From Clostridia bacterium (GTDB lineage: Bacteria > Bacillota > Clostridia > Oscillospirales > Acutalibacteraceae): 34,078 nucleotides of DNA. A program made the position numbers and the translations under genes. The stretch lies in assembly GCA_017502085.1 (NCBI GenBank), contig JAFVVQ010000024.1:1-34078 (forward strand), written 5' to 3'. Position 1 is the first letter of the stretch, and each line of letters begins with the position of its first letter. This document shows positions 15,080 through 23,356 of the stretch, piece after piece. The notes beneath the pieces are model-generated. The model was given only the letters and a program-made list of their open reading frames with translations, was not told where the DNA came from and searched no databases.

Positions 15080-17405
15080 ATTTCTTGTTTGCTTCGCGAA
15101 GCTCAACTCTGCGGATTTTGCCGCTGATTGTTTTGGGAAGTTCGTCTCTGAATTCAACGATTCTGGGATACTTATAAGGTGCGGTATGCTCCTTGACGTA
15201 GGTCTGAATTTCCTTCTTGAGAGCATCGCTTTTTTCGGTTCCCTTGGTGAGAACGATATCAGCCTTGACTACCTGTCCTCTGATTTCATCGGGTGCGGCA
15301 GATACTGCACATTCGAGAACATAGGGAAGTTCCATAATAACGCTTTCAATTTCAAAGGGTCCGATGCGGTAGCCTGATGACTTGATAACGTCATCGACTC
15401 TGCCGACATACCAGAAGAAACCGTCTTCATCTCTCCATGCGGTATCACCCGTATGATAAACGTTATCGTGCCACGCTTCCTTTGTCTTAGCTTCGTCAAG
15501 ATAATATTCCATAAACAGACCGCAAGGTGAGCCGGCATCTGTCCTGACAACGATTTCACCGACTTCGCCGACCTTTGCGGGCTTACCTTCGGATGTGATG
15601 ATATCAACGTCAAACAGCGGGCTGGGTTTACCCATTGAGCCGACCTTGATTGACGTGCCTACAAAGTTTGCGAGAGCAAGGGTCGTTTCCGTCTGACCGA
15701 AGCCTTCCATAAGTCTGATACCCGTTGCCTTGAGGAACTGCTGGAACACCTCGGGATTGAGTGCTTCACCCGCAGTTGTGGCATATTTGATTGAGCTGAG
15801 ATCATATTTGGAAAGGTCTTCCTTAATAAAGAAACGGTACATTGTGGGAGGTGCGCAGAATGTTGTTATCTTGTACTTGCCGATCATCTTAAGAATATCG
15901 TCAGCAACAAAACGGTCGAAGTCATAAGTGAAGACACCTGCTTCGCAGAGCCACTGACCGTAGAGTTTACCCCAGAGAGCTTTACCCCATCCCGTATCGG
16001 AGATAGTGAAGTGCAGACCGTTGGGGTCAACGTTGTGCCAGTATTTTGCGGTGATAAAATGACCGAGAGGATATCTGTGAGTATGAAGTGCGATTTTTGG
16101 ATAACCCGTTGTGCCCGAAGTGAAGAACATAAGCATCGGATCATAGCCGAATGCACCCTCTTCAGGTGAAGGTCTTTCAAAGACGTCACTGAAGTTGCAG
16201 TATTCCTCATCGAAGTTCAGCCAGCCCTCACGTTCACCGTGAGCGATGATTTTCGTCTTGAGAACGGGACATTTTGCTGCTGCAAGTTCAACCTGATGAG
16301 CAACGTCACCGTCAGCCGTGCAGACGATTGCACTGATTTTACCCGCATTGAAGCGGTATTCAAAATCGTGTTCAACAAGCTGGTTAGTTGCGGGAACAAC
16401 GATTGCACCGATTTTATGAAGAGCAAGAATTGAGAACCAGAACTGATAATGACGCTTGAGAACAAGCATTACCTTATCGCCTTTCTTGATTCCGAGCGAC
16501 TTGAAATAGTTTGCTGCCATCGAAGAATGACGGCTCATATCGCTGAAAGTGAAGCGTCTTTCAACACCCTTGTTGTCGATATGAAGCATTGCAGTTTTGT
16601 CGGGTGACTTCTTTGCGATTTCATCAACAATATCAAACGCAAAGTTGAATTTATCATCATCCTTGAATGTGATTCCGTTGAGAACACCGTCTTCATCAAG
16701 AGTTGTTTCGATGAATCTCGAATAAACGGGATTCTGAAGATTCGCAAGATCAACGTTGGTTGTGCTTGCGGTTTTGATTTCTTCAACGTAATCGCTCATC
16801 TCGGTTGAGCCGTCGGGCGAAATAACGATTGCATAGAATTCGCACTCCTGACCGCCAACCGCAATTTCATTATGAGGAACGGAGGAATCGAAGTAGATAC
16901 AGTCGCCCTCGTTGAGAGTTTCCGTTCTGTCACCGATAATCATCTTGAGTGTACCTCTGATGACGATATTGATTTCCTGGCCCTCGTGACTTACACAATG
17001 ATAAGGAGGATTAAGAGCTGACTCCGAATAAGGGATTATTACTCTGAAAGGCTCTGCAATTTTATTTTTGAAGAAGGGTGCAAGTCTGTTATAAACAAAG
17101 CCCTCTCTTCTTGTGATGGGCATACCCTCGCCCTTTCTTGTTACGGTATATTCCGTAAGGCTGGGGCTGCTGCCCTCCATAATATCTGTAATTTCAACGC
17201 CGCAAACCTGAGCAAGGTTATAGATAAAAGTGAAGCTGAAATCACGGCTTCCTGATTCATAGAAGCAATATTCTTCTTCACTGAGACCGATTTTCTCTGC
17301 CATTTCACGCTGTGAAAGGCCCATATCGAGTCTGAGCGCAATAATTCGCTGGGCAACCTCCATGATTTTGTTTTCAACTGAACCTTGACCAAAAGTTATC
17401 ATCAT
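15078..17405 (-). CDS. XRE HTH - cupin - acyl-CoA synthetase fusion protein
   Basis: 775 residues in three parts. Residues 16-75 are an XRE-type HTH (LRLDMGLSQREMAEKIGLSE). Residues about 118-200 are a cupin (HEGQEINIVIRGTLKMIIGD, then EGDCIYFDSSVPH). Residues about 250-775 are an adenylate-forming acyl-CoA synthetase with A3 motif FFTSGTTGYPK (427-437), GFGQTETT, YHTGD, GRVDDVIKSSGYRIGP and the catalytic Lys of ISGKIRR at about 763. It looks closest to the medium-chain/acetyl type. The first two domains alone make an XRE-cupin transcription factor, so the protein may couple fatty-acid activation to gene control. GGAG lies 5 bases before ATG 17405 and 8 before ATG 17402; either start is possible. 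A T-box leader lies directly upstream, and no other gene shares the transcript. Confidence 0.93.
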   Translation of the reverse strand: MMITFGQGSVENKIMEVAQRIIALRLDMGLSQREMAEKIGLSEEEYCFYESGSRDFSFTFIYNLAQVCGVEITDIMEGSSPSLTEYTVTRKGEGMPITRREGFVYNRLAPFFKNKIAEPFRVIIPYSESALNPPYHCVSHEGQEINIVIRGTLKMIIGDRTETLNEGDCIYFDSSVPHNEIAVGGQECEFYAIVISPDGSTEMSDYVEEIKTASTTNVDLANLQNPVYSRFIETTLDEDGVLNGITFKDDDKFNFAFDIVDEIAKKSPDKTAMLHIDNKGVERRFTFSDMSRHSSMAANYFKSLGIKKGDKVMLVLKRHYQFWFSILALHKIGAIVVPATNQLVEHDFEYRFNAGKISAIVCTADGDVAHQVELAAAKCPVLKTKIIAHGEREGWLNFDEEYCNFSDVFERPSPEEGAFGYDPMLMFFTSGTTGYPKIALHTHRYPLGHFITAKYWHNVDPNGLHFTISDTGWGKALWGKLYGQWLCEAGVFTYDFDRFVADDILKMIGKYKITTFCAPPTMYRFFIKEDLSKYDLSSIKYATTAGEALNPEVFQQFLKATGIRLMEGFGQTETTLALANFVGTSIKVGSMGKPSPLFDVDIITSEGKPAKVGEVGEIVVRTDAGSPCGLFMEYYLDEAKTKEAWHDNVYHTGDTAWRDEDGFFWYVGRVDDVIKSSGYRIGPFEIESVIMELPYVLECAVSAAPDEIRGQVVKADIVLTKGTEKSDALKKEIQTYVKEHTAPYKYPRIVEFRDELPKTISGKIRRVELREANKK

Positions 17406-17451
17406 TCATTCTCCTTTCACGATGATTCTGATTTGCTGCTTCGGGACAAAT

Positions 17452-17724
17452 AAAAAAACGCCCCAAAGCAGAGGTTAATCTGCCTTGAGACGAGTATAAT
17501 CTTACCCGCGGTACCACTCAAATTGCGCTTTCGCACCACTCATCAGGCTCCATCAAGCCCTACACCTTAACGCAGTGTCTACGAAAACTGTCTACTCAAC
17601 TGACGTTTTTCGGAGTTTCAGCTCGGAAGGGATAGCTTTGAACTGCTTCGCTGACGGCTCGCACCATACGCCGCCTCTCTGAAAACTCTGCAACTCAGCT
17701 TTCTTCGTCTTCGCTTTTGAATAT
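17452..17724 (-). promoter_or_regulatory. T-box riboswitch, alanine specifier (GCU)
   Basis: On the minus strand the T-box core GAGTGGTACCGCGGG is at 17503-17517. A Stem I distal loop is seen as AGAGAGGCGGCGTATGGTGCGAGCC. The specifier region reads CAAA-GCU-A-UCCCUUCCGAGC (specifier 17634-17636), which aligns with the known GAAA-codon-A-UUCUUGAGC pattern of glycine T-boxes. The UGGU bulge (17513-17516) asks for a tRNA with discriminator A; tRNA-Ala has A, while tRNA-Ser (AGC reading) has G. The terminator is CGTCTCAAGGCAGA (17479-17492) with TCTGCTTTGGGGCG (17459-17472) and seven T. TTGAG of the T-box can instead pair with CTCAA of the terminator, giving the antiterminator. Uncharged tRNA should switch on the gene at 17405. 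This region fills most of the gene-free stretch 17406-17882. Confidence 0.92.
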
Positions 17725-17730
17725 GTTAAT

Positions 17731-17759
17731 AGAATAACACTCTCAAACGAGTTTGTCAA
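17731..17759 (-). promoter_or_regulatory. Promoter of the T-box transcript
   Basis: On the minus strand TTGACA (17754-17759), a 17-base spacer and TATTCT (17731-17736). This places the start of the T-box RNA near 17724. Confidence 0.85.
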
Positions 17760-17838
17760 TATTTTTTTGTTGTTAAAATAAACAAAATTGGGTATTCGCC
17801 AAGCCGTATATACAGTTGAACCGCAATACCGACTGCAC

Positions 17839-17873
17839 AAAAAACAGCGCCGCATTCTTAAGAACACGGCGCC
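17839..17873 (-). terminator. Terminator after the M23 endopeptidase gene
   Basis: On the minus strand GGCGCCG (17867-17873) pairs with CGGCGCT (17846-17852), with an inner TTCTTAAGAA palindrome, followed after one base by TTTTTT (17839-17844). It lies 9 bases after the stop. The bases 17774-17830 between it and the T-box promoter hold nothing I can name. Confidence 0.85.
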
Positions 17874-17882
17874 GATTCAATA

Positions 17883-20090
17883 TCAGTTATAAATATAATA
17901 TTTCGGATTCTGGGTTTCGCCTCTGTAAATAACCTCGAAATGAAGATGCGGACCCGTTGAGTTACCCGTCGAACCGACTCTGCCGATTGTTCTGCCTGCC
18001 TCAACGTATTCGCCGACCCTTACGGTAATCGAACCGCTTATCATATGCGCATATCGGGTCTTATATCCGTCACCGTGATTGATGAGAACCATATTTCCGT
18101 ATCCCGAATTGCTGCGCTGAACAACCTCAACCGTACCGCTTCTCGATGCGATAACAGGTGTGCCGCTTGCACCGCCGCCGTATTTGATCAGGTCGATACC
18201 GTTATGCCAACCGCTGTTTCGCCAACCGTACGGTGAACTTACGTAATGACAGCTCGGCGCAGGCCAGAGGAAGCCTGAATCGGAAGGACTACCGACGTAA
18301 ACGCCGTCATAGTAAGTCTTTGTACCGACTGTTACGATTTCATCAACAGGCTCGGTTATGGTCTCATAATCATACTTTGTATCAACGTGTTCCCCGTCAA
18401 TATAGATTTTGGTCCTGATAACCCTTTCGGAGCCGTTGACACCCTTCTGCTCGACCTTCTTATAACTGCTGTACTTTGTGGAATCCTTTTTCTTGATTGT
18501 ATCAAATCTGATTTCTCTGATTTCAGATGTTGTGACGGTTTTTTTGATGTTGATGATTTTCCCCGATTCCCTGATAGTGACACTGTCGCCTTCTGAAATG
18601 TCATTGAAATCGTAATCGGGATTGAGTCCGATAATTTCATCTTCATCCACACCGTATTCTTCTGCAAGAGATGAAACGGTATCTTCCTCGCGCATAATAT
18701 GGATAACCGCATTTTCAGCAGGTTCGTCGAGAGTCTGTGCCAGTTTTGACGCATCCCACATTACACTTGCATCATCTTTATAAAGACCCTGAACGTAATC
18801 GATATTCTGTGCAAAGCCGACAACGTAACCCTCTTCGTCAGCCTGAGCCTCATACGGCTCAAGGATAATATAGAAAACGGTTTTCGCATCCGCTTCGTTT
18901 TTGACCGCACAGATAAATCTGCCGTCGATATAAACTCCGCAGGCATTGGTCAGACTGTCAACGGAGTTTTCAATCATCTTATCCGAAATAGCCTGAGCAT
19001 CGTTAAGCTTATCCACCGATACAACCGATATTTTATAATCTGCATTGAGATTGGCAGACGAAGCAACGGTTGCCTCAACGTCAGTGGAAATTCCGCCGCC
19101 AAGGAGTCTGTCTTTAACAATATCCTTTGCTTCAAGATAGACGGATTCGTTGACAATATATCCGAGGCTTTTCTCGTTGTAGAAAACCTCAAGCGCAAAG
19201 GTGATTCCCGACCAATAACCGACCGTCAGCACAAGAATAACGACCGAAAGCACGGGCATTGCAACGTTGCCGAAAGTTTTAAGGAGCTTCTTGTGTCTTG
19301 AGAAAGCTTTTCTGAAATAATGCAAAAGCACTGCCGGCAGACTTTTGGGATTGCCGAAGGCTTTTCTGATTGACTTCGATGCCGATTTGATTTCTCTGCG
19401 GAAATAAGCGATTTCCTGCAGAGTGGTATGCGTGTATTCTGCCGCTTTGGCTCTCGACTTTGCGGTAAGCAAACCGACAAACCTTTTGACAGCCTTGAAC
19501 GGGAATGAAACAACGCGAAAGACAAGTGACAGCAGTGCCGCAACAAGACCTGAAGTCACGTCACCGAGGGTATATATGAAAGCATATGCCGCATTGCTTT
19601 GCGACAAATCGAAAGCTGTCGTTTCGGTTATCTGTTTCCTCTGTCTTTTCAGCTTCTTCGGTTTTCGGGGTTTCTCTTTCTCAACGTCGGCTTCATCAAC
19701 AGAATATGCGGCGGGTTCGACGGGATTACCGTTAATAAGCTCATCCATTCTGTCGACTTCTTCATCAACAACCGAAGCATCAACCTCAAATTCGATAATA
19801 GGCTTTCTGGGTTGCTGTGTTTCGGTTTTTTCGGTTTCCCGAACGTTATTCTGCGCCTGCTCAAGCTGAATCGAATACCTGCGCTCGATATCCTCTTTGA
19901 TTGCATCAAGCTCAAGCTTACGGCGTTTTTCGTCCCTGAGTTTCAACTCTTCTTCTCTGCTCAGCGGCTTTGCTTTCGGCTTTTTGGACGCACCTGAATA
20001 AACCTCTGACAAATCAAAGAATCCGTCTGTGATTCTGTCAAGAGGCTTCGGTGTTTTATCGGTATCGGGTTTTCTTTTTTCTTCGCCCAT
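17883..20090 (-). CDS. Membrane-anchored M23 peptidoglycan endopeptidase with LysM and G5 domains
   Basis: 735 residues. Order: a long charged, Lys/Glu-rich N-terminal part (1-165), a hydrophobic stretch (about 168-198), a basic linker, a membrane segment (about 275-301), an extracellular region, LysM (about 463-506), a G5-like domain (about 517-590) and M23 (605-735). The zinc ligands are H629 and D633 in HNGID, and H717 in the PHLHFE motif, so the enzyme looks active. M23 enzymes cut peptide cross-links in peptidoglycan, while LysM and G5 bind the wall. The domain set recalls clostridial sporulation or wall-remodelling enzymes, but the large cytosolic part is unusual. GGAGAG precedes ATG 20090 by 4 bases, and a good promoter lies at 20117-20145. 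Confidence 0.9.
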   Translation of the reverse strand: MGEEKRKPDTDKTPKPLDRITDGFFDLSEVYSGASKKPKAKPLSREEELKLRDEKRRKLELDAIKEDIERRYSIQLEQAQNNVRETEKTETQQPRKPIIEFEVDASVVDEEVDRMDELINGNPVEPAAYSVDEADVEKEKPRKPKKLKRQRKQITETTAFDLSQSNAAYAFIYTLGDVTSGLVAALLSLVFRVVSFPFKAVKRFVGLLTAKSRAKAAEYTHTTLQEIAYFRREIKSASKSIRKAFGNPKSLPAVLLHYFRKAFSRHKKLLKTFGNVAMPVLSVVILVLTVGYWSGITFALEVFYNEKSLGYIVNESVYLEAKDIVKDRLLGGGISTDVEATVASSANLNADYKISVVSVDKLNDAQAISDKMIENSVDSLTNACGVYIDGRFICAVKNEADAKTVFYIILEPYEAQADEEGYVVGFAQNIDYVQGLYKDDASVMWDASKLAQTLDEPAENAVIHIMREEDTVSSLAEEYGVDEDEIIGLNPDYDFNDISEGDSVTIRESGKIINIKKTVTTSEIREIRFDTIKKKDSTKYSSYKKVEQKGVNGSERVIRTKIYIDGEHVDTKYDYETITEPVDEIVTVGTKTYYDGVYVGSPSDSGFLWPAPSCHYVSSPYGWRNSGWHNGIDLIKYGGGASGTPVIASRSGTVEVVQRSNSGYGNMVLINHGDGYKTRYAHMISGSITVRVGEYVEAGRTIGRVGSTGNSTGPHLHFEVIYRGETQNPKYYIYN

Positions 20091-20116
20091 AATACTCTCC
20101 GAAGCAGATTTTAATT

Positions 20117-20145
20117 ATTATAGTATAAACGTTCCGCATTTACAA
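20117..20145 (-). promoter_or_regulatory. Promoter of the M23 endopeptidase gene
   Basis: On the minus strand TTGTAA (20140-20145), 17 bases, TATAAT (20117-20122). It lies just after the stop of rfbD, so the M23 gene can be transcribed on its own; no terminator separates the two genes. Confidence 0.75.
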
Positions 20146-20161
20146 GACCGTAGAATCAGGT

Positions 20162-21007
20162 TTAACACTCCGTTAACAATCCGATATATCTCTCAAGGGC
20201 ATCCTGCCAGGAAGGCAGTCTGCCGAAACCGTTATCATCAAGCGATTTTTTGGACATTCTTGAATTAAGAGGTCTGACTGCAGCGGTTTTGTATTCCGCA
20301 CTTGTAACAGGAATAATCTTTGTTTTTCTGCCCGCAAGTCTCATAATTTCAGCGGCAAATTCCGCCCATGTGCAAAGTCCCTCGTTCGTTGCGTGATAAA
20401 CGCCGTATTTCTCGGTTTTCACCATATCACAAAGCAGAATCGCGAGATCATAGGTATAGGTCGGTGAACCGACCTGATCACTAACAACCGTAAGTTCATC
20501 TCTTGTTTCCGAGAGACGGAGCATTGTTCTGACAAAATTTTTGCCGTTGATCCCGAATACCCACGAAATGCGTACGATGAAACACCTGTTACATAATACT
20601 GCAGCCTCTTCACCTGCCAGCTTTGATGCACCGTAATGATTGCATGGCTTTTTGGGAGAATCGGTTTCGAACTCTTCGATCCCCTCGCCGCTGAATACAT
20701 AATCCGTGCTGATATAAATCAATTTGCAACCGTATTTTTCGCAGGAAAGAGCGATGTTCCTCGTACCGCTTTCGTTAACAGCGGAACACAAGTCTTTTTC
20801 CGACTCCGCTGCATCGACGGCGGTATAAGCCGCACAGTGTATAACCGCATCGGGTCTGACAGATTCAATATATGCCTCAACCGCCTGAGAATCGGTGATA
20901 TCAAGCTCGGGCAGATCGGCTCCGACCGCCTCATCGCCGTTAAGCTCCAGTCTCTTTATAACATCATATCCGAGCTGACCTTTTGCGCCCGTCACAACAA
21001 CTTTCAT
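20162..21007 (-). CDS. rfbD: dTDP-4-dehydrorhamnose reductase (RmlD/RfbD)
   Basis: 281 residues, family length. The enzyme reduces dTDP-4-dehydro-L-rhamnose to dTDP-L-rhamnose, the last step of the rhamnose donor pathway. Visible are the NAD(P)-binding GAKGQLGYDV at the N-terminus, HCAAYTAVDAAESE, the STDYVFSG block, the catalytic YGASK (Tyr and Lys three apart) and RISWVFG. The start is ATG at 21007, giving MKVVVTGAKGQLG, with GGAG 5 bases upstream; the in-frame ATG at 21040 would add 11 residues foreign to the family. No rmlA, B or C gene lies nearby, so the pathway would be split across the genome. Related NAD-dependent sugar epimerase/reductases are the alternative. Confidence 0.88.
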   Translation of the reverse strand: MKVVVTGAKGQLGYDVIKRLELNGDEAVGADLPELDITDSQAVEAYIESVRPDAVIHCAAYTAVDAAESEKDLCSAVNESGTRNIALSCEKYGCKLIYISTDYVFSGEGIEEFETDSPKKPCNHYGASKLAGEEAAVLCNRCFIVRISWVFGINGKNFVRTMLRLSETRDELTVVSDQVGSPTYTYDLAILLCDMVKTEKYGVYHATNEGLCTWAEFAAEIMRLAGRKTKIIPVTSAEYKTAAVRPLNSRMSKKSLDDNGFGRLPSWQDALERYIGLLTEC

Positions 21008-21043
21008 AAAACTCCATATTACCTCATTATATATTTTCACTGT

Positions 21044-21072
21044 ATTTTAACATATTTTTTTGCTCAGCACAA
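21044..21072 (-). promoter_or_regulatory. Promoter of rfbD
   Basis: On the minus strand TTGTGC (21067-21072), 17 bases, TAAAAT (21044-21049). The -35 box is imperfect. Confidence 0.55.
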
Positions 21073-21168
21073 GATTTTTTTATTTTCTGCTTTTTTATTT
21101 GAAAAATATGTGGTATTATAAATAAAGAATGTTTTCTTCCGTTCAGAAAAAAGAAAGGGGCAGAAAAA

Positions 21169-22026
21169 ATGATAAAAGTTACCGCACCCGCAAAAATCAA
21201 TCTTTTTCTTGATATTCTCGGCAGACTCGATAACGGATTTCACAGCCTTTTTATGGTAATGCAGTCCGTTGATCTTTGTGATGAAATAACCGTCAGCAAG
21301 GGCAACGGCGGAATTGCACTCACCTGCTCCGACTCCCGTCTGCCTCAGGACGAAAAAAACATCGCATATAAGGCAGCGGCAGCTTTTTTCAAAGCAACGG
21401 ATATCCAACCCGATGCGGTCATCACCGTCGAAAAGAAAATCCCCTTTGAGGCAGGTCTTGCGGGCGGAAGTGCTGATGCGGCGGCGGTTATCGTCGGTCT
21501 CGACAGACTCTTCGGAACAAATCTCACAAAGCAGCAGATGTGCGATATCGGTCTCACCGTCGGCAGTGACGTACCTTTCTGCATAAGAGGAGGCACCTGC
21601 ATTGCACAGAACAGAGGTGAAATCCTCTCGGAGGTCAAACCCCTCAAGGATTGTTATATCGTTCTTGCCAAACCCGAAAAAGGCGTTTCAACTGCGGCGG
21701 CTTTTGCTGCGGCTGACAGCTCATATATCTATCACCCCGACAGTATCAGAATGCTCGACGCCTGTTCTAACGGAGATTTCGAGGGCATCTGCAAATATGC
21801 AGGTAACGTTTTTGAACAGGTTATTGAAGTTGTTGAAAGAGTTGAAATCAAAGATACAATGCGTGAATGCGGCGCTCTGCTTTATCAGATGAGCGGCAGC
21901 GGACCTACCGTTTTCGGTATCTTTGAAAAAGAAGAAGACGCACAGGCGTGTGCATCCCGCCTGAAAGAAAGCATCGCTGACGTTTACGTTACAAAACCCG
22001 TCGGCTACGGTGCATCTGTTATCTGA
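21169..22026 (+). CDS. ispE: 4-diphosphocytidyl-2-C-methyl-D-erythritol kinase (IspE)
   Basis: 285 residues, a GHMP kinase of the MEP pathway. It phosphorylates CDP-methylerythritol with ATP in the cytosol, on the way to IPP and DMAPP and so to undecaprenyl carriers. The N-terminal block TAPAKINLFLDILGRLDNGFHSL, the ATP loop PFEAGLAGGSADAAAV (near 91-106), SDVPFC and the C-terminal YQMSGSGPTVFGIF are all classic. AAAGGGG precedes the ATG at 21169. The gene diverges from rfbD and ends at its own hairpin, so it looks like a single-gene unit. An AT-rich stretch near 21114 may hold its promoter, but I see no convincing -35. Confidence 0.95.
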   Translation: MIKVTAPAKINLFLDILGRLDNGFHSLFMVMQSVDLCDEITVSKGNGGIALTCSDSRLPQDEKNIAYKAAAAFFKATDIQPDAVITVEKKIPFEAGLAGGSADAAAVIVGLDRLFGTNLTKQQMCDIGLTVGSDVPFCIRGGTCIAQNRGEILSEVKPLKDCYIVLAKPEKGVSTAAAFAAADSSYIYHPDSIRMLDACSNGDFEGICKYAGNVFEQVIEVVERVEIKDTMRECGALLYQMSGSGPTVFGIFEKEEDAQACASRLKESIADVYVTKPVGYGASVI

Positions 22027-22041
22027 CATCGGTATACAAAT

Positions 22042-22082
22042 AACCGTACGGTATGATTTTTTTCATTCCGTGCGGTTTTTTA
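22042..22082 (+). terminator. Terminator after ispE
   Basis: AACCGTACGG (22042-22051) pairs with CCGTGCGGTT (22068-22077) with one T-G pair and an inner ATGA/TCAT, followed by a T-run. Confidence 0.85.
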
Positions 22083-22111
22083 TTGACCTGATGACAAAAA
22101 AATGTTAAAAT
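22083..22111 (+). promoter_or_regulatory. Promoter of the transporter-GDPD operon
   Basis: TTGACC (22083-22088), 17 bases, TAAAAT (22106-22111). Transcription should begin near 22118, which rules out a start codon at 22118 unless the mRNA is leaderless. Confidence 0.8.
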
Positions 22112-22135
22112 CTCCGTTTGGAAGAAGGTGCTTAT

Positions 22136-23341
22136 TTGAAACCGAAAAACAACAGAGAATCACGGATAATTTTTATATGTTGGCTGGCATATACCGCCGC
22201 CTACGTCGGCAGACTCAATTTCAGCGCTTCAAACGTCGCCATCATAGAAGCCCTCGGCGCAACGAAGCCCGATGCGGGTCTGGTCAGTTCATTCTTTTTC
22301 TTTGCGTACGGCGCAGGTCAGCTCGTCAACGGTATTCTTTCAAAAAGATACAACGCAAAATATATGATTTTCGCTTCACTGACGGTTTCGGCAATTCTCA
22401 ATCTGCTGATGCCGCTTTGCGGAGATATGTCGGTGATGAAATACATATGGCTCGTCAACGGTATGGCACAGTCGGTTCTGTGGAGCACACTTATCAAGAC
22501 ACTCTCCGATTTTGTTTCGGATAAAAAGCTCCCCTCCGCTATCCTCGCAATGAGCACAACCGTTGCAATCGGCACTCTCGTTTCATACGGCATATCGGCA
22601 TTATTCGTTCGTTTCGGCATATGGCAGGCGGTGTTCTATGCCGCAAGTATCGTTCTGATTATTGCCGCTTTCGTATGGCTTTTCCTGTTCGGTCCGAGCG
22701 AAAAGAAATCTCCCGAAACCGAAAAAATCAAAACCGACAAGGTGAAGATGAGCAAAACCGTCGGATTTGCGCTGATACTCGCCGCAATTGCAGGCATTGC
22801 AAACGGCTTCATAAAAGACGGTATTACAACCTGGGTACCGTCGGTATTATACGAAGAATTCGGACTTTCACAGTCTTTCTCAATTCTTCTCACGCTTTTC
22901 TTGCCGATGGTTTCAACCCTCGGAGCAACTATCGCCAAAAAGACTCACGAAAAAATCTCATCCCATGCAACAATGAATATGATATTCTATGCCGTTTCGG
23001 CGCTTCTCTGTGCAGGAATTCTTTTCTCACTGAAAATAAGAAACCTGCCTGCAATTATGATTTGCTTCATCGGCGTAGCGTGCGGTATGGCAATGATAAA
23101 CAACGTTATCACCAGCATGTTTGCTCTTGATTACAGACAGAGTCTCAACGCAGGATTCGCCGCAGGTCTGCTCAACACCTTCTGCTATATCGGCAGCACA
23201 ACAACAACCTACACGCTCGGTGCTGTTTCGCAGACAAAGGGTTGGAATGCGGTATTCGTTATTATGCTTACCGTATGCATTGCGGCGGCGGTTATCTGCC
23301 TTGCAGGTCTTGCAACAGAAAGGAAACACAAAAACTCATAA
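22136..23341 (+). CDS. MFS transporter, OPA (GlpT/UhpT)-like
   Basis: 401 residues with about 12 membrane segments, in two halves joined by a charged loop near residues 185-205. The N-terminal YVGRLNFSASNVAIIEALGAT and SSFFFFAYGAGQLVNGILSKRYNAKY blocks look like organophosphate:phosphate antiporters (GlpT, UhpT, UhpC), which take up glycerol-3-phosphate or sugar phosphates; this is a resemblance. I use TTG 22136 as the start, because AAGG lies 7 bases before it; the upstream in-frame TTG at 22118 coincides with the predicted transcription start. A glycerophosphodiesterase-like gene follows after 15 bases, which supports a glycerol-phosphate or glycerophosphodiester substrate. Confidence 0.82.
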   Translation: MKPKNNRESRIIFICWLAYTAAYVGRLNFSASNVAIIEALGATKPDAGLVSSFFFFAYGAGQLVNGILSKRYNAKYMIFASLTVSAILNLLMPLCGDMSVMKYIWLVNGMAQSVLWSTLIKTLSDFVSDKKLPSAILAMSTTVAIGTLVSYGISALFVRFGIWQAVFYAASIVLIIAAFVWLFLFGPSEKKSPETEKIKTDKVKMSKTVGFALILAAIAGIANGFIKDGITTWVPSVLYEEFGLSQSFSILLTLFLPMVSTLGATIAKKTHEKISSHATMNMIFYAVSALLCAGILFSLKIRNLPAIMICFIGVACGMAMINNVITSMFALDYRQSLNAGFAAGLLNTFCYIGSTTTTYTLGAVSQTKGWNAVFVIMLTVCIAAAVICLAGLATERKHKNS

Positions 23342-23356
23342 ACGGCGGTGTAAAAA

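Noticed and set aside
17634-17636. Serine (AGC) or isoleucine (AUC) specifier for the T-box
   Set aside because: AGC would need a UGGC bulge for the discriminator G of tRNA-Ser, but UGGU is seen. AUC is out of register with the AAA-codon-A pattern. AUC is less likely but not fully excluded without a structural model.
17592-17867. A 91-codon minus-strand frame upstream of the synthetase fusion
   Set aside because: It overlaps the T-box Stem I and its promoter, has no ribosome site, and the riboswitch accounts for the sequence.
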